This document shows, one piece after another, positions 1 through 5,674 of a DNA stretch of 15,034 bases (within the stretch, counting starts at the first letter, position 1; every line of letters begins with the position of its first letter). The position numbers and the translations under genes are program-made. The notes beneath the pieces are model-generated. The model ran no database searches. It was given only the letters and a program-made list of their open reading frames with translations, and was not told the DNA's origin. The DNA is taken from assembly GCA_024762745.1 (NCBI GenBank), contig JANTGV010000004.1, positions 1-15,034 of the forward strand, read 5' to 3'. This DNA comes from Sulfurimonas sp. (lineage in GTDB: Bacteria; Campylobacterota; Campylobacteria; Campylobacterales; Sulfurimonadaceae).

Positions 1-581
1 TCTTGCTTAAAAGTTATATCTCCATCTTGAATAGAGTTTTTATTTGTAAGAGCATCAAAACATGGTTTCTTATCTAAACCTTTCACTACTGCGTTTGATA
101 TATCTGAGAGTTTAAAATAGGAGTGAAGCGCTTGTGTTAGCTTAAACTCTTTTGTATCTGCATTTATTGTTTTTAACTCCATAGTCAGTGTGTCCGAAAT
201 AGTAACTTTAAAAAGTAGTTCAAACTTATAGTTCCATAATTTAAGAGACTCTTTTGAGTGAGTTAAACGCAGTAGCACTTCTGTTGTATTAGCATCTATA
301 TCCTCACGTGAGACACATTCAAAGAGAGAAGTTCTTGCAAAACCATGCTGTGGAAGCTCTGGATTATTGAGTCCAAAAGATGGCCAGCAGATTGGTATGC
401 CTCCTCTTATAGCTTTTCCTATCTCAAAGTCACTGACTTCACTTAACCAAAACAGATTCTCTTCGTCTGTACGTTTATACTCAAAAATATGAGCACCTTG
501 CAGAGCAATCTTTGCAGTAGCAGAACTATTTTGTATCTCTAAATACTCAAATCCATTAGAAAGTTTTTTAAACTCAGTCAT
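1..581 (-). CDS. D-hexose-6-phosphate mutarotase (aldose 1-epimerase family), 3' end outside window
   Basis: Reading the minus strand from the ATG at 581-579 gives an open frame of 193 codons that runs off the left edge, so the C-terminus is missing. Visible family landmarks are IRGGIPICWPSFG (about residues 59-70), QHGFARTS (78-85, with H79 and R82) and LTQALHSYFKLSD (148-160, with H153). These are the phosphate/sugar-binding and catalytic-His segments of the YeaD/YMR099c-type hexose-6-phosphate mutarotases. The catalytic Glu of the family lies near the C-terminus, outside the window. Family members usually have about 270-300 residues. The enzyme interconverts alpha and beta anomers of glucose-6-phosphate-type sugars in the cytoplasm. 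Its start overlaps the stop of the upstream permease gene by 8 bases (ATGACTGA), and no clear Shine-Dalgarno is seen, so translation is probably coupled. Third gene of a sugar uptake operon. Confidence 0.85.
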   Translation of the reverse strand, partial: MTEFKKLSNGFEYLEIQNSSATAKIALQGAHIFEYKRTDEENLFWLSEVSDFEIGKAIRGGIPICWPSFGLNNPELPQHGFARTSLFECVSREDIDANTTEVLLRLTHSKESLKLWNYKFELLFKVTISDTLTMELKTINADTKEFKLTQALHSYFKLSDISNAVVKGLDKKPCFDALTNKNSIQDGDITFKQ

Positions 582-1842
582 TAGATTTCCAAGAGCTTAT
601 TTTATGCCCTTTTATTGCGTAGAAGAAGATAACAAGATAACAGACAATTCCATAAAGATAGGTCTCTTGCATGTTGCCACTCACTTGTGCCATTTTTCCA
701 AAGACTAGAGGAAGGAGAGCTCCACCAGCAATTGCCATGATAAGTAGTGCGCTCCCCTTTGCCGTGTGCCTTCCAAGCCCTTCAAGTGCCAAAGGCCATA
801 TAGTTGGCCATACAAGCGCATTTGCAAATCCAAGCAGAGCAACAAAGGTTATGGTATCTGGAAGTGTTGCTACTCCACTCCATCCCCATAAAACCTCTGA
901 TATAGTGTGGCTTGTTGTAGAGCTCAATGCAACTCCAAGTAAAAACAGAACTCCAAAAATTGATGAACCTACCAAAGCTTTTTCTTGGGATAGAAACTTA
1001 GGTATAAACGCAACACCTATTAAATAACCCAAAACCATAAAAAGCATCGTATATGAAGTGAGAGCAGTTGCGTTTGCTACATCTAAACTCTGTGCATAGA
1101 GGCCTATAGTATCTCCAGCGATTACTTCAATACCTACATAAAAGAAAAGAGCAACTGCACCTAAGACAACACGGGGAAAATGTAATATGGTATCTTTATC
1201 ATAAATATCTTCTTCAAATTCCAACTCCGGAAGCGAAGAGAACTTAACAAGTGCCATCAATGCGGTAAGAACTATTGCCATTATGATGTATGGTTGGACT
1301 AAACGTTCTGCAAGAGAGTCTATATCTACTTGAGAGAGAGTCTCTGTAGAGCCAAGATTAGTAAAGATGAGCGCAGTAAAAAGAAGCGGAGCAAGCACTC
1401 CTGCACTTTTATTTATTAGTCCCATAATACTAATACGCATGGCAGCACTCTCTATTGGACCTACGAGAACTATATACGGATTTGATGCTGTTTGTAAGAT
1501 TGTCAAACCTGTTCCAAGTGTAAAAAGGGCACCTAGAAACATTAGAAAATTTGCGTTTTGGGCTGCCGGAATAAAAAGCAGACTTCCAATGACCATCACA
1601 AAAAGACCCAGAGCCATCCCGTTTTTATACCCCGTTCTCTCAAGAACGTGAGCCATCGGAAGTGCCATAACTGTGTAGGCTATATAAAACGCAAAAGTTA
1701 CAAAGAGTGCTTCAAACTCATTAAGTTCAAGAATCAACTTTAAAAAAGGGATGAGTGAGCCGTTAAGCCACGTTACAAAACCAAATATAAAGAAGAGAAC
1801 TCCTATGATTATCATGGGAATCAGACTGGACTTATTTCGCAT
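574..1842 (-). CDS. FHS-family sugar:proton symporter (glucose/galactose/fucose-type MFS permease)
   Basis: A 422-residue membrane protein with about 12 hydrophobic segments. It opens with FFIFGFVTWLNGSLIPFLK (residues 17-35) and has a TASNPYIVLVGP segment (about 118-129). Both are typical of the fucose:H+ symporter (FHS) branch of the major facilitator superfamily, which includes FucP, GluP and NagP. It should import a hexose with protons across the inner membrane. The substrate cannot be read from sequence alone. The hexose-6-phosphate mutarotase downstream favours a glucose- or galactose-like sugar over fucose, by inference. Its ATG lies inside the 3' end of the upstream HAD gene (11-base overlap, 1832-1842), and its stop overlaps the mutarotase start. 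Length is normal for the family and there is no sign of decay. Confidence 0.88.
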   Translation of the reverse strand: MRNKSSLIPMIIIGVLFFIFGFVTWLNGSLIPFLKLILELNEFEALFVTFAFYIAYTVMALPMAHVLERTGYKNGMALGLFVMVIGSLLFIPAAQNANFLMFLGALFTLGTGLTILQTASNPYIVLVGPIESAAMRISIMGLINKSAGVLAPLLFTALIFTNLGSTETLSQVDIDSLAERLVQPYIIMAIVLTALMALVKFSSLPELEFEEDIYDKDTILHFPRVVLGAVALFFYVGIEVIAGDTIGLYAQSLDVANATALTSYTMLFMVLGYLIGVAFIPKFLSQEKALVGSSIFGVLFLLGVALSSTTSHTISEVLWGWSGVATLPDTITFVALLGFANALVWPTIWPLALEGLGRHTAKGSALLIMAIAGGALLPLVFGKMAQVSGNMQETYLYGIVCYLVIFFYAIKGHKISSWKSND

Positions 1843-2662
1843 TACTCAATCCTTGCAGGTATTTTGCTACACCATCTTCATCATTTGTATGTGGGAGCAC
1901 TATCTTCGCCTGATCTTTTACACCCTCTTGTGCATTTGCCATTGCAATTGAGGTGCCGGCCAACTCAAACATGCCAATATCGTTAAAGTTATCTCCAAAA
2001 ACAGTTAATTTCTCTAAATCAAAGCCCATGTATTCACTCACACTCTGTATACCGTGTGACTTGTCTGCATTTTTATGTAATATAGTAAGAAAATAGCAAC
2101 CAACATAAGCCTCTGGAGCTAAAATGTATTTTAACTCATCCCCAAACATATCTTCAATATGCTTTGCTAAATCCCTTAACAGGCTCTCTTCTCCCATATA
2201 AACAATTTTAAAGTTATCATCCATTGCTCGTATGTTTTTACACTCTTGCAGATTATCATCTTTAGCATATCTTTTAAGAACTTCACTTTGATGGATATTA
2301 CAGATATCTGAATACAAAAAAGCCTCATTTAAATTACTATCCGCCAAAGCCAAGATAAAAGGGTATATACCAAATTTAGCTCCCTCATCTATAATGGAGT
2401 CCCCTACATCTTTATTTATAAACTTTGTGTCTATTATTTTTTTATCCATAGTTGCTATAAGAGCCCCATCAAGTAGAATCATAGGTGCGTTTATATGAAT
2501 ATCTTCCAAAAACTGTGCCGTTTTTTTGTAAGTTCTCGCAGTTGCAACACTCAAAATAGAGTCATGTTGCTTCGCATTCCAAATAGTTTTAGTATAATCG
2601 CTTATAGATAAGTCACTTCGTAAAAATGTGTGATCAAGATCTGTAATGTAAATATTTTTCAT
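1832..2662 (-). CDS. Cof-type HAD-IIB hydrolase (sugar-phosphate phosphatase-like)
   Basis: A 276-residue cytosolic HAD-superfamily phosphatase. Motif I is DLDHT (nucleophile D8, acid/base D10), motif II is T41 in SVATAR, motif III is probably K201 (ADKSHG), and motif IV is GDNFND (D224, D228). The alpha/beta cap between motifs II and III fits subclass IIB (Cof/YbiV/sugar phosphatases). The usual Gly of DxDGT is His here, which is uncommon. Members dephosphorylate phosphosugars or related small phosphates, and the substrate is unknown here. Position ahead of a hexose permease and a hexose-6-phosphate mutarotase suggests a sugar-phosphate balancing role (inference). The start is fixed by motif I lying at residue 8. 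No Shine-Dalgarno precedes the ATG, while a TATACT -10-like hexamer sits only 6 bases upstream, so the mRNA may be leaderless. Confidence 0.87.
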   Translation of the reverse strand: MKNIYITDLDHTFLRSDLSISDYTKTIWNAKQHDSILSVATARTYKKTAQFLEDIHINAPMILLDGALIATMDKKIIDTKFINKDVGDSIIDEGAKFGIYPFILALADSNLNEAFLYSDICNIHQSEVLKRYAKDDNLQECKNIRAMDDNFKIVYMGEESLLRDLAKHIEDMFGDELKYILAPEAYVGCYFLTILHKNADKSHGIQSVSEYMGFDLEKLTVFGDNFNDIGMFELAGTSIAMANAQEGVKDQAKIVLPHTNDEDGVAKYLQGLSNAK

Positions 2663-2668
2663 AAAAGA

Positions 2669-2674
2669 AGTATA
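2669..2674 (-). promoter_or_regulatory. Candidate -10 box for the HAD-permease-mutarotase operon, leaderless-type spacing
   Basis: The minus strand reads TATACT here, ending 6 bases before the HAD ATG (2662-2660). A start about 7 bases downstream would fall at or next to the A of the ATG, and no ribosome binding site is visible. No -35 match is seen, which is usual for Campylobacterota vegetative promoters. Confidence 0.4.
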
Positions 2675-2684
2675 GCAAAAGGGA

Positions 2685-2690
2685 TATAAA
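2685..2690 (+). promoter_or_regulatory. Candidate -10 box for the SDR gene
   Basis: TATAAA on the plus strand within the 64-base divergent intergenic region. A start about 7 bases downstream (near 2697) would coincide with the first base of the structured repeat, so the whole repeat would form the SDR mRNA leader. There is no recognisable -35, and the evidence is the hexamer alone. Confidence 0.35.
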
Positions 2691-2696
2691 TGCTAA

Positions 2697-2739
2697 GAAC
2701 TAAAGTTCAATGCAGGGAGGCACTAAATGCCGAGTCGTA
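2697..2739 (+). repeat. 43-base structured repeat, copy A (leader and start codon of the SDR gene)
   Basis: Copy A of an element found again on the opposite strand at 14853-14895, with 36 of 43 positions identical. Hairpin 1 is GAAC-TAAA-GTTC (2697-2708). Hairpin 2 is GGCA-CTAAA-TGCC (2719-2731). Between them lies CAATGCAGG. The two copies differ at both sides of two base pairs in hairpin 1, so pairing is kept. Hairpin 2 takes in the last two G of the Shine-Dalgarno (AGGGAGG, 2714-2720) and the T and G of the ATG at 2727-2729, so the fold would limit ribosome access. Similarity ends sharply after TCGTA on the right, inside codon 5 of the SDR gene. Confidence 0.75.
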
Positions 2740-3425
2740 AAGTAGCAGTTGTAACAGGTGCAAGTAGTGGGATTGGAAAAGCAATAACTGAGCGACTCTT
2801 ATCTCTTGGGTATAAAGTAATTGGTATAAGTAGAACTATCACCAATGAGCACTTTGATAATCCTGCGTTTAGTGCCATACAAGCTGACCTTTCGAATGAA
2901 AAAGAGACGCTAAGGGTTTGCAACAGTTTAAAAAAAGAGAATATTTCCATGCTGGTAAACGCAGCAGGTTTTGGAAGATTTGAACCTCATGAAGAGCTAA
3001 ACGCAAGGACTATTACAGATATGACATCTCTTAACCTAACTGCACCTATGCTTCTAACAAACGCAGTTCTCAGAGATTTAAAGAAAAATGATGGTTATCT
3101 CATCAACATCAATTCCATAGAAGCATTAAGGGCTAGTAAGTTTGCCGGAGTTTACTCAGCGACAAAGGCAGGACTCAAAGCATTTTCAGCCTCACTCTTT
3201 GAAGAGACAAGAAAAAGCGGACTTAGCATCACAAATATAAATCCAGATATGACAGAGAGTGCTTTTTATGATCAATTGCGTTTTGAGACGAGTAAAAAAG
3301 AGGATGAAAAGTTATTAGCCTTGGATATCGCAGATGCAGTGGAGCACATCCTAAATATGAGAAAAGGTGCAGTTGTTAGTGACTACACGCTAAGAAGTTT
3401 AAGATTTGGAATTTCTAAAAAATAA
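2727..3425 (+). CDS. Short-chain dehydrogenase/reductase (SDR, classical type)
   Basis: A 232-residue classical SDR. The Rossmann dinucleotide motif TGASSGIG starts at T10. The NAAG motif is at 78-81. The catalytic triad is S130 (NINS), Y143 and K147 (YSATK). The enzyme reduces or oxidises a carbonyl/alcohol with NAD(P)H; the substrate is not predictable. The ATG has a strong Shine-Dalgarno (AGGGAGG, 2714-2720), and the Rossmann motif at residue 10 agrees with this start. Both the ribosome binding site and the first four codons (MPSR), plus part of the fifth, lie inside the 43-base repeat shared with the msrA leader, so the N-terminus may have been supplied by that element. The gene converges on the FliT-like gene with a single base between the two stop codons. 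Confidence 0.87.
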   Translation: MPSRKVAVVTGASSGIGKAITERLLSLGYKVIGISRTITNEHFDNPAFSAIQADLSNEKETLRVCNSLKKENISMLVNAAGFGRFEPHEELNARTITDMTSLNLTAPMLLTNAVLRDLKKNDGYLININSIEALRASKFAGVYSATKAGLKAFSASLFEETRKSGLSITNINPDMTESAFYDQLRFETSKKEDEKLLALDIADAVEHILNMRKGAVVSDYTLRSLRFGISKK

Positions 3426-3426
3426 A

Positions 3427-3681
3427 TTATGATTTGATGTCTAGTCCATTGGCTTTTGGTGCTTCTGTTGAACGTAAAAAATCAATATTTTTCTTTATCT
3501 GTTTCATAGAAGCAGAGGTTTCATCTTGAAGTTTGTAAACTAATTCTGTAGCTTCTTTTAAAAGGTACTTCGCTTCTTCCATATCCTCTATTTTTTCAAA
3601 CTTTGGAGTTTCATCTAAAAGAGAGTTCAAACTATCTATATTTTTTTCGACTATCGCTATCTTAATTTTAGTTAACCACAT
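3427..3681 (-). CDS. Small FliT-like flagellar chaperone candidate
   Basis: An 84-residue protein without cysteines, rich in Glu and Lys, predicted to be mostly helical with leucines spaced as in a helical hairpin (for example NIDSLNSLLDETPKFEKIED, residues 15-34). Its start lies inside the end of fliS (14-base overlap, 3668-3681), so it is translated with fliS. A small unnamed or FliT-like protein beside fliS is common in Campylobacterota, and FliT is the export chaperone of the FliD cap protein. The length is below that of enterobacterial FliT (about 120), and I see no motif that proves the assignment. Function is inferred from position, size and helicity. The reading frame itself is well supported by the overlap and the convergent neighbour. 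Confidence 0.6.
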   Translation of the reverse strand: MWLTKIKIAIVEKNIDSLNSLLDETPKFEKIEDMEEAKYLLKEATELVYKLQDETSASMKQIKKNIDFLRSTEAPKANGLDIKS

Positions 3682-4045
3682 CTGTAGTTTCTCTCCATGC
3701 CTCTAAAAGAGACTTGAACACATTATTCACTTCATCTATATGTTTAGGTTCATCATCAACAGCAGCACGAGAAAGTAGTTGTATTTCATAATTATATAGT
3801 CCTGAAAGATACATAGATATATCGCCCTCTTGTTTCATATCAAGTGTATTAATCAATTCAACAATTATAGCGGTAGAACGATTTATCCAGTAAAACTTCT
3901 TCTCAATATCTCCATCTTTTATAGCTCTTTTTGCCTGAGCGTTAAAACGAAGCACACCTTCATAAAGCATAGCTATAAGTTTCTCTGGTGACTCAATTCC
4001 TACGTTGTTTTGAGCATAAATGTTATAAGCAATATTAGGTGACAT
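3668..4045 (-). CDS. fliS: Flagellin export chaperone FliS
   Basis: A 125-residue FliS, close to the usual 120-135. It opens AYNIYAQNNVGIESPEKLIA, has LYEGVLRFNAQAK (helix 2) and the long helices up to the C-terminus, as in Campylobacter FliS. It binds the C-terminal D0 segment of flagellin in the cytosol and keeps it unpolymerised until secretion. The frame is open further upstream (to 4111), but the ATG at 4045-4043 is preferred: it carries a good ribosome binding site (AAAAAGGAT, 4051-4059), and the protein then begins where FliS homologues begin. It heads a two-gene unit with the FliT-like gene. It is divergent from fliD, whereas fliD and fliS usually sit in the same direction. I could not assign its promoter with confidence. 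Confidence 0.92.
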   Translation of the reverse strand: MSPNIAYNIYAQNNVGIESPEKLIAMLYEGVLRFNAQAKRAIKDGDIEKKFYWINRSTAIIVELINTLDMKQEGDISMYLSGLYNYEIQLLSRAAVDDEPKHIDEVNNVFKSLLEAWRETTDVVN

Positions 4046-4144
4046 ATCAAATCCTTTTTCATCATCTTTCATGCCAAGTACATCGACAAAATTTTTTTTT
4101 ACTAAAGTCAAAACAAATAATATTTCTCTTAAAAATCATTCGAC

Positions 4145-4171
4145 TAAATATTTTTCCCATTTGGACGATTT
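4145..4171 (+). promoter_or_regulatory. Sigma28 (FliA)-type promoter of fliD
   Basis: TAAA (4145-4148), 15 bases, then GACGATTT (4164-4171), against the consensus TAAA-N15-GCCGATAA. The spacing is exact and the CGAT core is kept. The same spacing is seen at the flagellin gene. Transcription would begin near 4179, about 26 bases before the fliD ATG. A TATACT hexamer at 4178-4183 is an alternative sigma70 -10. Confidence 0.6.
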
Positions 4172-4204
4172 AGATGCTATACTTTGATATATAAAGGACT
4201 TGTT

Positions 4205-5599
4205 ATGGCAGGAAGTATTAGCTCACTCGGTATCGGTTCCGGTGTACTAACATCAGACGTTATTGACCAACTTAAAGAAGCGGACGAATCTCGTATCGTT
4301 AAACCGATTGAGGATAAGATTACACGAAACAACCAGCAGCAGGAAGCTTATACTCTACTCTCTTCCCTTATGACGACCTTTAAAACCAGTGCTTCTGCAT
4401 TGAGTTATGATACCATATTCGACAATAAGGTTGTTGATGTTGACGGAAAAGCAGAAGTGACTGTAAATCCAGGTGCGACAGTAGAGTCATTCACCCTAGA
4501 GACACTTGAACTTGCAAAAAAAGACATAACAAAACTAGGTGCCTTCAGCGATAAAACTTCAACACCTATAGCATCTGCTCCAGGTGTGCTCAAAATTAAT
4601 AATTTTGAAATTGCTTACGATGAGACAACAACACTTGAAGATCTCGCCCAAGCTATTACTGATGAAGCTGGCAATTCTATCTCTGCTTCTATCTTACAAA
4701 CAGGAGATGGTGAGTACGCTCTTGTTATCTCCTCAGTAGCAACTGGCGCCGACCAAGCATTAACAATTACTGATACAGATGATGGTACAAACGGAACTGG
4801 TTCTTTAAGCTCTATACTATTCGACCCATACGATGCCCTTACAAATCCATCTGGATACGAAAAAATACAGACTGCTACAGATGCTACATTTAAATATAAT
4901 GGTATTACAACCACAAGAAGTACAAATGAGATTAGTGACTTTATTTTAGGAGTTGAAATAAAACTCAAAGAAGAGGGTGATTTTTCAAGAGTAGATGTTT
5001 CACAAAATACCGAATCGATTATTACAGAAATGCAACTGTTTGTCGAGAGCTATAATACACTTATCACTAACTTAAACGATATGACACTTAAAGATAAAGA
5101 GAGTGGTGCAGAGGGTGTATTTAATGGAGACTCATTTATAAAATCTATTGGAAGAGATTTAACAAAGACCATTACTGCTCTTAATGGTGACAATAACTCT
5201 TTGGTAAACTATGGGATTTCGCTAGATAGAAATGGAGTCATGAGTTTCGACTCAACAGAACTTGAAGCGAAGATGAGTAGCGACCCAGATGCTGTCAAAC
5301 TCTATTTTACAGGTGGAGAAGATGAAAATGGCAATGAGACAATAGGTATATTTGAAAGTATCAATGAAAAACTTAACAGCTATACTGGATTTGGAAAGTT
5401 ATTAAGTAGCTTTGAAGAAAACCTTAGAAACAGTGGAGAAAGTTTATCAGCTAGCTACCTGAGTGCTCAAGAATCCTTAGACACACGCTATGAAATTATG
5501 GCTAAAAGGTTTATTGCCTATGATGCCATTATCAGTAAAATAAACTCTCAATTCTCTTCACTTCAAATGATGATTGATGCGGAGGCTAATGCCAAATAA
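4205..5599 (+). CDS. fliD: Flagellar hook-associated protein 2, filament cap FliD
   Basis: A 464-residue filament cap protein, of typical length. The N-terminal FliD_N region covers roughly residues 8-105 (starting SISSLGIGSGVLTSDVIDQL), and the C-terminal FliD_C region covers roughly 225-450, ending in a coiled-coil tail rich in Ser, Ala and Gln. FliD forms the oligomeric cap at the growing filament tip and folds incoming flagellin. The start is taken at the ATG at 4205 (MAGSISSLG), with AAAGGA at 4193-4198. A longer frame from a TTG at 4184 adds seven residues that overlap the ribosome binding site and are not expected. A sigma28-type promoter lies just upstream. No partner flaG or fliS follows on this strand; the next gene is maf. 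Confidence 0.94.
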   Translation: MAGSISSLGIGSGVLTSDVIDQLKEADESRIVKPIEDKITRNNQQQEAYTLLSSLMTTFKTSASALSYDTIFDNKVVDVDGKAEVTVNPGATVESFTLETLELAKKDITKLGAFSDKTSTPIASAPGVLKINNFEIAYDETTTLEDLAQAITDEAGNSISASILQTGDGEYALVISSVATGADQALTITDTDDGTNGTGSLSSILFDPYDALTNPSGYEKIQTATDATFKYNGITTTRSTNEISDFILGVEIKLKEEGDFSRVDVSQNTESIITEMQLFVESYNTLITNLNDMTLKDKESGAEGVFNGDSFIKSIGRDLTKTITALNGDNNSLVNYGISLDRNGVMSFDSTELEAKMSSDPDAVKLYFTGGEDENGNETIGIFESINEKLNSYTGFGKLLSSFEENLRNSGESLSASYLSAQESLDTRYEIMAKRFIAYDAIISKINSQFSSLQMMIDAEANAK

Positions 5600-5636
5600 A
5601 CTCTAGACTCATTGAAATACCTTTATAGGGTTACAA

Positions 5637-5652
5637 TGGTATAAATTTTGCT
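5637..5652 (+). promoter_or_regulatory. Sigma54 (RpoN)-type promoter of the maf gene
   Basis: TGGTATAAATTTTGCT matches the -24/-12 consensus TGGCACR-N4-TTGCW at TGG, A, R and TTGCT, with the required 11 bases between the last G of GG (5639) and the G of GC (5650). Only the C at positions 4 and 6 of the consensus is lost. The overlapping TATAAA (5640-5645) could instead be a sigma70 -10. Confidence 0.55.
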
Positions 5653-5674
5653 CTAAATCCCTCAAAGGATTTTC

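Noticed and set aside
671..1651. Plus-strand open frames opposite the permease gene
   Set aside because: Antisense shadows of a clear FHS permease; no ribosome binding sites and no recognisable domains.
4080..4106. Possible sigma28 promoter for fliS (GTCGATGT on the minus strand)
   Set aside because: At the required 15-base spacing the -35 reads TTTA rather than TAAA, and neighbouring spacings are no better. Too weak to annotate.
4046..4111. Longer fliS start at 4111
   Set aside because: The ATG at 4045 has a clear AAAAAGGAT and gives the typical FliS N-terminus; the extra 22 residues are not family-like.
4162..4177. Sigma54-like TTGG...TGCT upstream of fliD
   Set aside because: The GG-to-GC spacing is one base too long for RpoN, which tolerates no change, while the sigma28 match at the same place has exact spacing.
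4184..4204. Longer fliD start from TTG at 4184
   Set aside because: The extra residues overlap the ribosome binding site AAAGGA and precede the family N-terminus (MAGSISSLG). The ATG at 4205 is well spaced and fits homologues.
4405..4968. Minus-strand open frames opposite fliD
   Set aside because: Shadows caused by codon bias in fliD; low-complexity Ser/Val-rich translations without domain features.
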